Below, piece by piece: positions 11,386 through 23,779 of a stretch of DNA of 64,000 nt. Each line of letters begins with the position of its first letter. The stretch's first letter is position 1. The stretch comes from Ailanthus altissimus (taxonomy: Eukaryota > Streptophyta > Magnoliopsida > Sapindales > Simaroubaceae). The notes beneath the pieces are model-generated. The model made no database searches and was not told the DNA's origin. It saw nothing but the letters and a program-made list of their open reading frames with translations. The position numbers and the translations under genes were made by a program. The stretch covers positions 17,184,001-17,248,000 of the forward strand of contig OX327697.1 in NCBI GenBank assembly GCA_946807835.1, given 5' to 3'.

Positions 11386-13895
11386 TTACATATCAACAGC
11401 CACACGTTTGTACAAGTGTGAAGGCAGCCTAGGAGTAGGCACAGCCTGCAATGGAGTCTTCATATAACTGACCAATCCTGGGTTTTCTGACATATCAATT
11501 TCCTCAGGCTTCAATCCTTCAGCTGGTACCCAAGAAAAATGATGCAACAGGTGACCCAACATGGACGTGACCAAATTTATACCAAGTTGTGCACCTGGGC
11601 ACACCCTTCTTCCTGCACCAAATGGTAGTAGCCGGAAATCATGACCTTTCATGTCCACATCCTCCTCGAAAAACTGCTCTGGTCGGAACTCTAGCGGGTT
11701 CTTCCAGACTGCCGGATCACGAGCTACAGCCCAGACATTGACATGAACATTTGATCCCTTGGGAATGTCGTAGCCTCCAATTTTGACATTGGCATTGGCA
11801 CGGTGAGGCAGCATAAGGGGAGTTGGTGGATGCAACCTCAGAGCCTCCTTGGCTACAGCTTGCAAGTAGGGAAGGTTAGAGAAATCAGTTTCTGTCATGA
11901 CACGTTCAAATCCCACGACACGATCTAGCTCTTCTTGTGCCTTTTGTTGCACTCTTGGGTTCTTGATGAGCTCCGCCATTGCCCATTCTACTGAGATTGC
12001 AGTTGTGTCCATCCCAGCTGTGATCATATCCTGTCCCAAGTACAAAATTTTCAACTCAAAGTTAATTAATTTACATTTAGAATAACATAGAAAGGCTTTG
12101 GTATAAGCATTCAGTTTTACTCCATCAATTGCCTAAATGAAATAAAGTTTGGACATACCCACAGGAGCCCGATGATAGTGTCTTCACTTAAGTCATATTT
12201 CTCTTGCAGTGTAAGCAAAGCATCAACAAAATGCTGTTTGGCACCGCCACTCTTTTGGCGAGCAAGGGTGTGCTCTTCCATGATAGCTCTGGTGAGACGG
12301 TCTCTGCGTGAGCCGTGCTTGGCAAAAGCCTCTTCCTCCAATGGAAACATCCAACGGAGCCATGGAATGTGCTCGGCCATGGCCAGTGATGCCCCAAGCT
12401 TCAGCCCATTAGCCACTATTGCCTTGAATTCAAGCCCTTCCTCGTCCATTATACCTTCAGAATTCACAAACCTCTTCCCAAATGCTAGCCTTGTTATGTT
12501 GTTGAATGCCACTGCTCCTAAGTACTTCCTCACTTGCAAGCTTTTCCCGTAATTTTCTGTAAATTTTCAGAAAATCGATTAGCTATACTCTCGAAACAGC
12601 TAGTTTTAAATTAATTAGCAGGTCTATCTCTTGCTGTATCTCCTTTTTTTTTTTTTTTTGGTTTTTATGTGGAGACATTTGAAAAAAAAGAAACTAATTG
12701 ATTTTTATGAAGGTAACTGAATTTAATCGCTCCACTTTAATTTAAATATTTTTAAAAATATTTTACCTTCACGATCTGATTAATAAATCATTAAATAAGA
12801 TCACCGGAGAAAATTTCAGATATAAAAAAATTGACACTTGACTTTTCAAATTCATTTCTAATATATATTTCTGTTATTGAAAAAAAAAATTATTTGAAAA
12901 AGAAAAAAGAAAAAATTTAAGAATAAAGGTGAGGCCAGCCGCTGAAGATTGACCAAGTCAAAAAAATCCACCTTCAAGAAAGAAATCAAATCATGCATAT
13001 GACATCAGTTCAGTAATTTGGCCAAATGAACTTGTTCACCAACCCCACCAATTTCAGTCAGCTACATTGAAAAATTGTTCTTCAACCCTAGAGTTAACTT
13101 TTCTTAGTTAATATTGTCATCAATAGGCAATTACCAAAAACCCCTTTAAATGCTAACGCGATAGCCAAGTCTTTCATGTTAGGGACCAAGAGATAGATGG
13201 AATTTCATTTTTTTTCCCTGATTTTGATTCAGATATTTATCATATCAGATTAGTGACTATGTAATCCAGTTGCATATGACAAAACAAAGGCTTAAAAGTA
13301 CACAAAAGATTTAAGAGAAAAAGAGAGAGAGAGAGATTTTTGAACAAAAACAGATTAAAAGTTGGCAACAGAACATGAAAAGGGACAATAAGGAAAAGGC
13401 AAATTACTTACGGGGATCAGTGCAGTCCTTGAAAATGGACTCAACCATGGCGGTAACTTCGTCTTCTCTGATGGGTCTCAGAGCCTCCAATCTCTTCGGA
13501 GAAAAGAGCTCAAGCGTACATACTTTTCTAACCTTAACATAGTGAGGACCGTAATCGGCCCATATAAGGTCCTTGCCATCTCTGCTAAACTTTGCGGCCG
13601 ATCTACTTCTGTGCCTGTCAGCCAACTGTTGATCATGTTCTTTGAGCACTTCTCTGGCCAATTCTGTATTTGACACAATCACATTCAAAGTTGAGCCAAT
13701 CCACACGGAAATGATTGGGCCGTATTCCTGAGCCCATTCGTAGAAGCACCGGAACCTCACGGGCTTTATGTCGTAGAGGTTTCCGACGATCGGCCACGGG
13801 CGAGGCCCCGGCGGGAGCTTGAATCTCAGCCGTTGGTAGAGTACATATGCTAGGATGATAAAGACGATTGACAAAGGTATTAGAGGGAGGGCCAT
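11386..13895 (-). CDS. CYP98A: Cytochrome P450 CYP98A, p-coumaroyl shikimate/quinate 3'-hydroxylase
   Basis: Three exons on the minus strand, 13895-13412, 12556-12159 and 12030-11386, join in frame (GT-AG, phases 1 and 0) into 508 residues, the usual CYP98A length. The N-terminus has a membrane anchor (about 1-24) and the hinge [10 protein letters not shown]. Later come the I-helix oxygen-binding motif AGMDTT (299-304), the ExxR pair in KEALR (356-359), the PERF-type FRPEQF and the heme loop [11 protein letters not shown] with Cys428. The stretch around [20 protein letters not shown] is characteristic of CYP98A. Known role: an ER-bound, NADPH-P450-reductase-dependent enzyme that hydroxylates the 3-position of p-coumaroyl shikimate or quinate, the step leading to G and S lignin, chlorogenic acid and related phenolics. 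No broken motif is seen. AC elements upstream fit MYB control. Confidence 0.96.
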
Positions 13896-13931
13896 TGATT
13901 TTGCTTTGAGTTGAAATGTGTGCCTAAGTTG

Positions 13932-13967
13932 ATATATAAATAAATGGGTCTAAGAGAGGGAGTTGGT
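13932..13967 (-). promoter_or_regulatory. CYP98A core promoter: TATA box and proximal MYB site
   Basis: On the minus strand TTTATATAT lies at 13932-13940, about 40 bp before the start codon, which implies a very short leader. About 20 bp further upstream, 13961-13967 reads ACCAACT. This fits the secondary-wall MYB element ACC(A/T)A(A/C)(C/T). Confidence 0.6.
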
Positions 13968-14248
13968 GGATCAATATGTTGACGTTGTTTAGAAAATTAT
14001 GTGATGAGATTATGAGAAATTAATTAATTAATAAATTTGCCGATTGAGTTTTAAATTAAATTATCAAAAGCATTATAGGTCGATGGTTGATAAGGATGAC
14101 CGTTGAAAATTCAACAACTCAGCACATAGTTTGAGAAGTAAGCCCACGTAATTTAGGCACAATCCCAAGGACCATGGCGCGTGTGTTGGGAAATTGATAA
14201 TGGAGAATTGGCGAATTGTTCTCATTATTGGTGCTTTTTGGAATTGGC

Positions 14249-14282
14249 GGTTGGTGAAGTTAGAAACTTTTACAAGGTTGGT
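14249..14282 (-). promoter_or_regulatory. Two AC-II elements upstream of CYP98A
   Basis: On the minus strand the exact AC-II sequence ACCAACC occurs twice, at 14249-14255 and 14276-14282, with starts 27 bp apart. They lie about 355-385 bp upstream of the start codon. In plants AC elements are bound by R2R3-MYB activators and coordinate phenylpropanoid and lignin genes, which fits the CYP98A assignment. Binding here is inferred. Confidence 0.6.
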
Positions 14283-14289
14283 GAGGTTG

Positions 14290-15165
14290 TAAATTTTCCT
14301 CTCTTCTTTTCTTACTTAGCTCCGGATTATCGGAAAATTTTCAAAAATAAGGGCTGACCTTTTTTTTAAGTCATAATTTTTATTAGTTAAAATTAAAATA
14401 AATTAACAAAATTATCCTTTTCATCGACTTTTTTTCTCTTTCTTCTTTTTATTTTTTTTTAGTTGGGCCAAATCTCATATGTATTTTTATAAATAAAATA
14501 AAAATTATATGATTCATTAGATAAAATAATTAGAATAGTATTATAATATACTTTATTTGTCTTAACTAATTTTTGAAATAATTTTGTGTAATTGTTTGCG
14601 TCAAGTTTTAGAGATTGTTGTATAAATTTTTTTATCAAATTCGTGATATTCAATATATTGAACACTTGATCCTACCAACATTTGAAATACTTTCTATCAA
14701 ATAATATAATTTTGGTTGCTTTTGAAAAGAATTTTGCAACAGTCCGCAATGATGTATATAAAGTTATACCTATAAAATTAGTCTTAAAATTGTTAAGACT
14801 ATTGGAGAATTAGATATGAATGTAATATTTTAAATATGCCAAGGCGAGCTAAGTATTATGTATTATCTTTAAAATATTTCTACCCCCACGAGAGTATAAT
14901 TTTGGTGTAAAAAGATTGGATAACAATATAACTTTCAAGATTTAATAACAAAAATGAAAATTATAAGAACGTACACTTAAGTATAACTTTTTTGAACAAC
15001 AAGTAATTGTTTTAATTTTTAGAGTGATGGTTAAGACAGAACAATAATAGGAATTTAAAAATAAGAAAATGATTCAATTTTATTTGAGAGAGGCTACTAA
15101 TTTATAATATAAATTTTGTTGTTTGTACAACCACCAAACATTTTTCAAAAGTCACAAAGTTAATC
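14290..15165. other. AT-rich intergenic sequence
   Basis: No coding or RNA feature recognised. It consists of long A/T runs and leads into the tandem duplication that follows. Confidence 0.4.
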
Positions 15166-15167
15166 AC

Positions 15168-17535
15168 TCATTTTGGCTACTTAGAAAAGGTACCTCTAGT
15201 CACTGGCGTTGCACCTTGGATTGCCCAAGCCACAATGTATACTTACTATTTTGGGCTAGTGTCATGGCTTGGATTGGCCACGCTGTGACACTGGTTTGAC
15301 CTTTTGTAGTGCCACAACGCATATTTACTATCTAAAATGACACCGTAACCTGAGTCAATCTAGGTCGTGACACCGATTCTTACCTTATGGTCATTTGTTT
15401 TTGTCTTCCATTTGTCTTCAATTTGTTTATTATGAAATACCATTTTTCTAACATTTAATGTTTATATAAAAGTTGACTTAATTTATATGACGTAGTACTA
15501 GAGTATTGATCAATATTTTATTATTTAATAAAATAAAGTATGAATAATAAAATGATGTACAGGCATCAAAAAAGTTTTAGAAATTCAAATAAACTTGTAT
15601 CAATAATTTAAAAAAATAAAAAAAGAATCTTAATCCATTAATTGAGACATAGTTAATTTACTACTCATGAATGATCACTTTGAGATTGGTCATGATATAA
15701 CTAATATTTCCTGAGATTGGTCATGATATAACTAATATTTCCTGAAATCTTTTCAAATTTTACATTAAATTTGTAAGCTTAAGTGTCTCATTTAATTCTT
15801 TTTATATTTTATAAAGAAAATGGCATATAGACTAGAAGGTTTTATAAAAGTGACTAATACATCCCTAAAATTTAAAAAGAGACAAAAACAATTTCAATTA
15901 ATTTAAATGATTTGTATTTTTATAATAATTAAATAACTTATTTTTCTTTCTAAATAAAATTTAAACATATCTAATGATATATGAGATATTTTTATTTACT
16001 CAATTTTATTATTTTTAATATAAATAAATAACATAAAAATTAAAATTTGAAAAAGAAAGTAACCTTAATGGTTGCTCCCATCACTCAATCAGTCAAAAGT
16101 TTACTAGTGACCAATGGCAAAAGAAGTATAAAAAGAGTACATAAAGGTGAAGTGAAGAGTGGAGGCCATAATAAATTGTCATCCAACGACAACACTTGGA
16201 GATACAACGACGTCATTATTAGAGTCGCCATATAATGATCTTACTAATAAAGGTGGTGGTGCACCTTCACTTGTTGTCATTTTAAGGCATTGTTATAGTG
16301 GCTGTCACTCTTTTTTTTTTTACTTTTGACACTTTTTCGTTACTTTGTTGATAAAAAAAACTCATTTTGATTACTTAGAAAAAGTACCTCTAATCATTAT
16401 CGTTGCACCTTGGATTGCCCAAACCGTAATGTATACTTACTGTTTTGGGCTAGTGTCATGGCTTGGATTAGCCGCGCTGCAACACTGGCCTGACCTCTTG
16501 CAGTGTCATGACGCATGCTTACTATCCAAAATGGCACCGTAACCTGAGTCGATCTAGGTCGTGACACCGGTTCTTACCTTATGGCTATTTGTTTTTGTCT
16601 TCAATTTGTTTATTATGAAATACCCTTTTCTAATATTTAATATTTATATAAAAATTATCTTTTATAATTATTATTCAAAATGTAAAATATAAAGACTCAA
16701 TTTATCTGACATAGTACTAAAGCATTGATCAATATTTTATTATTTAATAAAATAAAGTATGAATAATAAAATGATGTACAGGTATCAAAAAAGTTTTAGA
16801 AGTTCAAATAAGCTTATATCAATAATTAAAAATAAAATAAAAAAAGAATCTTAATTCATTAATTGAGACATATAGTTAATTTACTACTCATGAATGATCT
16901 CTGTCATGATATAACTAATATTTCCTGAAATCTTTTTAAATTTTACATTAAATTTGTAAGCTTAATTGTCTCATTTAATTCTTTTTATATTTTATAAAGA
17001 AAAGGACTAGAAAGTTTTATAAAAGTGATTAATACATACCTAAAATTTTAAAAGGGACAAAAAGATTTTCAATTAATTTTAAATGATTTATATTTTTATA
17101 ATAGTTAAATAACCTATTTATCTTTTTAAATAAAATTTAAACATATGTAATGACATATGAGATATTTTTATTCACTCAATTTTATTATTTTTAATATAAA
17201 TAAATAACATAAAAATTGAAAATTGAAAAAGAAAGTAGCCCTAATGGTTGCTCCCGCTAGCAAACTAGTCAAAAGCCTACCAGTGACCAATGACAAAAGA
17301 AGTATAAAAGGAGTACATAAATGTGAAGTGAAGAGTGGAGACCATAATAAATTATCATCCAATGACAACACTTGAAGATACAATGACGTCATTATTAGAG
17401 TCGCCATCTGATGATCTTATTAATGAAGGTGGTGGTGCACATTCACTTGTTATTATTTAAAGGCGTTGTTATAGTGGCCATCACTCTTTTCTTCATATTT
17501 GATACTTTTTCGTTACTTTGTCAATAAAAAAACCT
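15168..17535. repeat. Tandem duplication of a 1.19-kb non-coding unit
   Basis: Two direct copies, about 15168-16357 and 16358-17535. Both hold CACCTTGGATTGCCCAA followed by a GTGTCATGGCTTGGATT block near the start. Both end with a GGTGGTGGTGCAC segment and a TTTTTCGTTACTTTGT segment. Divergence is visible throughout as point changes and small indels, so the duplication is not recent. No long ORF is conserved between the copies. It may be a non-autonomous transposon or unequal-exchange product; its nature is unknown. Confidence 0.8.
15681..15742. repeat. 31-bp tandem duplication inside the first 1.19-kb copy
   Basis: Two identical 31-bp units, 15681-15711 and 15712-15742, each beginning TGAGATTGGTCATGATATAA. 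The second 1.19-kb copy has a single unit near 16900, so this duplication arose after the larger one. Confidence 0.85.
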
Positions 17536-19994
17536 ATTAGTGCTTACATAAATTGTTTTTTTGAATTTAATGATATTAACTATAAGCGAATCAACAACCA
17601 TCACCCACGACCATAGCCTTTACTAATCAATAAGCACTTGCGTCTTTTTTTATTTTTAGAATTTTATTTTATTTAATTTGTTTTAAAAAAATTTTATTAA
17701 AAAATAAAAAATTATATGATGACATATATCATTTGTAATTTATTATATTATTAGTGTGTTTATTTATTTATTTTTATTAAAAATAAATAAATTAATTATA
17801 TTATGACATGTGCACTTATTATTAAATTAAGTATTCAAATGATAAAAAAGAATTCACCTAAAATTTGTGACACCTATTTTTGTTCCTTTTAAAATTTTAA
17901 GGTTGTATTAGTCCATTTTATAAAATTTTAGGAGTTAAGTGTCCTTTTTATTATGTTATGTTTAATTTTTAAAAAGTTTATATTCATATTAAAATGCAAT
18001 TCAAAATAAAAAAAGGTTTGTATTGAAAATTTCAAGTTCTTGTTTAAGCCAGTAGTTTTTGTTACAACCTCCCTTTTAAAACGAAAAAAAAAAATGTTAC
18101 CATCTTTTTCTGTTAACGAGTAAAGGTACAAGGGCGTTTTAGTCATTTTACAAAAATTTTGCAGTGAATCAAAGAGTTGAGATAACGTTAAATCTTTAGA
18201 GGGTCTTTCGTGGTAATCTCAGCTCCTTTCAACAACAACCATTAAAAAAAAAAAATCGTAAGCTCACTAAGCATTTGGGAGATAGAAATTAAAAAATATA
18301 AAAACTGAAAAGAAGATAATGAAATGAGCCGAAGGCATTATAAAAAGGCCATCACGACTCAAGAATTCATTCGGAAGCAACCTCTGGAGTAATCAAGATC
18401 GATATGTGCATGTATACGTCATAGAGTTCAAATTACACAAGTTATGTTTTATGTCTTTGTCATCATCATTGGTAACTGGCGTTGCAGGAGAAAGAATTAG
18501 TATTAACACTGACATTACATTAAACCTACAACTAAAATTATACATCACTTATATATATTTATAAATTTATGTGCGCCTAACCTATATTTCTATAAGACAA
18601 GAGAACCCATACCTCCACAAAGTGAGGGGACAATTAAAGATAAAATTATATATAATAAATTTTTTTATTACATTAGAACTTATTTTTTAATAAAATTAAA
18701 TTTTGTATAAGACTTTATAGCTTATAAATAAATTTAATTTTTTATTCTAATTACCATCAACTATTATATATATATAATATACAAGTTTCTTAATTTTTTT
18801 TATTTTTTTATTAATTTTTATCATTCAATTCAAAACTCGCGTCTTTATTAAAAACCTAATCTTTATTTATTTTTCTTCAAAAAGAATTCAAACTTTGTAG
18901 CTCGCTTATTTTATCATAGTTCAAATTTAATAGTACACCTCACTTGCTGATAGTTCAAGAGTAAACCCTATTTACTAATAACTAAATTTGACATTGCCTT
19001 ATTTGATAAATTTCTCTCATTCGTCTAATAAGACACTAAATATACACGAGCTTTAAACTCTTTTAATTTTTATTTACAAACAAGACTATACTTCATTTTT
19101 ACTTACACACTCATGCACATTTAAACTTATACTTCTACAAAAAGAGGACTTCACACCTCTACAAAGGAAGAACAACACACCCTTGTATTAAAGGAGAAAC
19201 ATATTTATAATATAACGTATTTATAATATAAACATATCTTAGATCTCAATCAAAACATAAACCCCCAACTATAAATCAATAGATACACAGACCTTACAAA
19301 CCATTTTAACAAAACAGCTGGTACTATATAACAATATGTTTTATGTCTTTTCCTTCGTTTGCTCCCAATTGTAACATACTCTCTCTCTTTTTATAATTTT
19401 AAGTGAATCTGGTTTACAAATGTCATTTTAATCTATTTCCAACTTTCTTTTTCTTGCTCATTAGCTAGAAACTCCCAGAGTTTGTATTGGACTACATGAT
19501 GATGTGGCCGGCATTAATCAATTCCAAATAATTAAAGTAGGGAGTCATTGAATTGAATTATTACACTAGCGAACATTTAGGTTGCCCAACAATATCACTA
19601 ATTGTTACTCATCATGCCACCTTAGTGCTTTTATTGGCCAGTACAAGTAACTAAAATAATGGCCTCTCTCTCTGCCCATCAATAGTCTACTTATAATTGC
19701 CATAGATTTATATATTTGATATTAAATAAGTAAATTATATCCCCCACACTAATTGGAGCATCAAACAAACGTTAAATTTTTTTTTTATAATAACTATAAT
19801 AAATATTGAGTAATGTTATATATAATGTGATAGAATATAATTAAATTAATAAGAAAAAAAAATCAACAATAATACCACATCATCGTTCTCAATTACAGTA
19901 ATTACTTTTTTTAAAAAATAAAATATTTATTTTATTTTTATGCTTTTATTTTATATAATTAGTTTGTATTTTTTGCACTACTCAAAAGTTAAAG
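17536..19994. other. AT-rich intergenic sequence, no gene recognised
   Basis: No convincing ORF, transposon end or RNA gene was found. The stretch is dominated by A/T runs with short local repeats, for example ATTTATAATATAA twice near 19200-19230. Confidence 0.4.
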
Positions 19995-20175
19995 AATAAT
20001 GTTAGTTATTTCAAAATTTTATTTCAAATTATATCATAAGAGTGATGTTTTTAAGTAAACATTAAGTATAATAAATGATTTTAAAATTTATATTATTTCA
20101 TCACTCAATGTTTACTTGATACATTATTTTTCAAATATAATTTAAAATAAATTTTTAAAATGCCTAACATTACTC
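19995..20175. mobile_element. Palindromic MITE, copy 1
   Basis: The two halves are near reverse complements. The left arm begins AATAATGTTAG and the right arm ends CTAACATTACT, with matching GTAAACATT blocks inside. It shares terminal AGTAATGYTAG and a central AATATAAATTTTAAAAT segment with the MITE at 21143-21298, so the two are one family. Non-coding; it would have depended on a transposase elsewhere. Confidence 0.6.
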
Positions 20176-20320
20176 AAAAATAAAAAATGTTTATACAGGC
20201 CATGAAACTTAAAACGACATTCATTTAAAATCACTGATTAGGAGATTTCATGCTCATGATTATTATGGCCAATTTAAATGCTCGATAATTCTATATTTAT
20301 ATATTTTATATTTTAATTAA

Positions 20321-21006
20321 GAGATATTATCATCAATACTTTTAAAATATGACTTAATTATAACAATACTCATAAGTTTAAAAATTTAATATTAGCGCCA
20401 ATATTTGACCAAAATAAGTACGGTTGCCCAAACATTAGGAATATTCAGTTAAACTGAACAAATTATATGTCAATCAGTATAAAAAGACCATTTTGCCATG
20501 TTAAACGAGAATGAAATGACTTGACATTTACACAAAATTTAAAATTTTAACTTTTAAATATAATTAAAAAAATAAAAAATAAAATAAAATATTTATAAAA
20601 TAAAAATTTGAAAATAAATTAGAAAAATTAAAAAAATGAGAGGCCAAATGGCCGCTTGGTTTAGGCGGCCATTTTGGCCTCCTGTTCCAACGGGCGCTGA
20701 TTGCACCAGTTGCCATTTTGGTCCCTTTTGGATTGACGGCCATCAGACGGTCAAATGGTTGGCTGTTTTTGTTTTTACTTTTTAAAAAAATTATTATATT
20801 ATGTTATTATTTTTCTTAAAAAATTTAAATCTTTAAAGTATGAAAAAATGTAATTATCATTAATTCTGTTAATTTTTATGATAAAACATTGATAATTGAG
20901 CATTCGTACATATTTTATAAAAAAATTAGGTACTAATGTTAACTTTTTAAACTTGTGAGTATTATTATAATTAATTCACATCTCAAGATATTAATAATAA
21001 TATCCC
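20321..21006. mobile_element. Non-autonomous Mutator-like element with 9-bp target duplication
   Basis: Terminal inverted repeats of about 80-90 bp begin GAGATATTAT at 20321 and end ATAATATCCC at 21006. They share further matched blocks such as AATACTCATAAGTTTAAAAA (left) against TTTTTAAACTTGTGAGTATT (right). The element is flanked by an exact 9-bp direct repeat TTTAATTAA (20312-20320 and 21007-21015), the target-site length typical of Mutator elements. The 686-bp interior has no ORF. It does hold a GC-rich hairpin at 20640-20681 that stands out from the AT-rich surroundings. Confidence 0.85.
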
Positions 21007-21142
21007 TTTAATTAATGTGACACAAATTAAGAAGTATCATATATTAGTATTTATTAATTTTTAATTGTTTTATTAATGTACTATTTACATTACGATTCAA
21101 TAAATACTATGTTATAATAGAGATGCAAAGTTAGGATATAAA

Positions 21143-21298
21143 GAGTAATGCTAGACAATTTAAATTTATATTCAAAAAGTGACGTGTCAAATAATTATTG
21201 ATGATAAAATAATATAAATTTTAAAATTATTTATTATACTCAATAATTATTTGACACGCCACTTTTTAGGATACAATTTAAAATGACTAACATTACTT
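21143..21298. mobile_element. Palindromic MITE, copy 2
   Basis: Nearly perfect inverted arms. The left arm has AGTGACGTGTCAAATAATTATTG and the right arm has CAATAATTATTTGACACGCCACT; the ends are AGTAATGCTAG and CTAACATTACT. It can fold end to end and has no coding capacity. It is related to the MITE at 19995-20175. Confidence 0.7.
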
Positions 21299-23779
21299 GA
21301 ATATAAAATATATAAATGTAACATTGTCCTTTTACTATATTTCTAATATAATTATTAACACATGATTAATATAATTTTCGAAAGGATTTTAAATCATATT
21401 GATGCTACAACTAGCTAATGAGAGTAACTTAAAATGATTTTATTTAGAAAAAATATGTATACATTATTAATTATGACATATGCAATAACATACTATCAAA
21501 TAATTTGGACTTGATATACAAATCTAGCTACTTTGCTAAATATGAGAAACTAATCATGATTTGCCTAAACTATCTGAGTTCACACACCCTTCAATTTCAA
21601 AACTATCAGCCACATCCTTTCTGTTAGTTTATTTCATCATTTTAAGGAACGAGAGAATTGGGACCTAGCTTAGATTTTAACAAGAGATGTCAAAATGAAT
21701 AAACAAATCAAATTCGTATTAAATTTAAGTTAGGTATAATAACATTATAGTGAATTTGCATTCAAGTTATATTTGTATATATTCGAATTTAAAGCTAAAA
21801 TTTATATTTGATTCATTTTTTAAATTAGTCGAATCAATCATTTAATTTTGTTTTTGATGTGAATACTCAAATTCAACCCCAATTTAATCTAAATTCAATT
21901 TAAATTCGAATTAAATTTGATTCTTTTTTCTACTTATTAGAATTGGCCTGATAGATAGTAAAATAATCTCTATTTTTTTAAAGTTTAATACCAAACTCCA
22001 ATTTTCTAATGGTACTCTTTTTAATGATATCACCCTCTATCGTGAGTTGATTGGTAATTTGATTTATTTAATTACTATTAGCCTAGACATTTTCAATGCT
22101 ATTTATGTTGTCAGTCAATTCATGACTTCTTTTTGTACTTGTCATTATGCACCAGTTCTTCATTTTTGTTATCTCAAATGTATAATTTTTTATATTCTCT
22201 ATTTTTTTGGCTAATTTTTATCTCGTATTATGAGCTTATACCGATGTTGATTAAGTGTGTGATCATATGGATAGATGATTAACTATTGGGTTTAATCTTT
22301 TCTTGAATGATTATCTTCTTTCATGAAAAAGTAAGAAACAGACAACTATTACTTACTCTAGTATTAAAGTTAAGTGTCATGTTCTAACTGATATTACTTA
22401 AAAGATTGTTTAGCTCTGTTGGCTTCTAACTATACATTTTTATTATAACAATCAAAGAACTATTCAAATAATTAATTTGATAGATTCAAATAACTATACT
22501 TTAAAAAAAAAGAGAAATGTGGCTAAACTTATAGATTCAAATAACCATACTTAAAAAAAAAAAAAGAGAAATATGGCTAAACTTATCCATTTGCTCTAAT
22601 TGACGGCTTGAACTACTTCCTTCTCTTGCTTGCTACATTAATATTCAAGTTCAAGCACAAAAGAATTTTGTTTTATGACTCTAATTTTTTTTATTATAAT
22701 GGAAATTATGAGAGGCAAAAACCCTAACATTTGATTGTTTAATAGCGGCATAAAAGCTATGTTAATAATAGAGAATGTTATTTTTACAAATTGTTAATAA
22801 TTAAAGAGAGTTAATTAAATTGTAAAAATTTTGAATTGATATCCTCTTGTGTTAAAAAGTATTTAGGTATTAAAATATTTAAGTATTATTAAAATAATAA
22901 TAATAACGTGTTTTTAATATTTATAATATTTTTTTATTAATTATTAATCATTAAACTTAATTCTTATTTAGATAAAAAGTATCGGTGGTCCTTGTTGTTC
23001 ATTGTTTGATGGTGAATTTGGTGCAGTTGGGTGGTTGGGTTGGGTCAATCTGAATTGTATGGATTGTTATGGGACCCACTCGGAGTTGGTGGGGGGTTGG
23101 TGAAATAGAGATGTTTGATTTCCAATTGAAATGTTATCAACCCGTTTGCTTGACAAAAGAAAGCACTTTTGCCCCACACCATAATAAAAAAAGCACTTTT
23201 TCTGTTTACCTATCTTTCCTTATATAATAGTGACGAGTAGTTGACGAAATCAGCACCAGACATTGCTAATAAGAAAAGCCAGATGCGGGTGGTCTGAAGA
23301 AAAGCCAGATACCGTCAACGCGCAAGTGTAGGAAAAATAATGTACTCGCCCCATCAATCTGGTGGGTATGGCTATGAACACAAACTTGCATACGGTTTTT
23401 TCATATGTATTGTCCATTTAGCATAGAAACGCATGATCATATTCACTATGTCTTTCAAATAATCATATTTAAATACATTAATATTTTCGCTCAATTTTTT
23501 TCATATATATAATCAACTCTTAGGTTTTCAGATTTTCTTTCTTTCCTATGACGCGATGACATTACAAAAGATATTGAAGTGATCAAGGAATTTGTTTCTT
23601 CCCTTTGATTAGATTTATATGGCTAAAGAAATTTTGCAGTGTTGTAATTCTTAGTATCAGTTCCCTCAAGATTTTAAACCCAAAGCCCATTTTTCACAAT
23701 AGATCAACTCGGCCTTCAAGTGCTGGATAATTTGAGGTATTTAATTATAACTAACCTCATCATAAAAAAATTCTATAAA
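21299..23779. other. Intergenic sequence with a small tandem duplication
   Basis: No gene recognised. At 22480-22585 a unit of about 52 bp occurs twice in tandem: ATAGATTCAAATAA, then a poly-A run, then GGCTAAACTT. The two copies differ mainly in poly-A length. Near 23265-23310 AGAAAAGCCAGAT occurs twice. Confidence 0.5.

Noticed and set aside
12172..12552. 126-codon plus-strand ORF
   Set aside because: It is the antisense shadow of CYP98A exon 2.
16047..16235. Small gene within the 1.19-kb repeat
   Set aside because: The frame is not conserved in the second copy.
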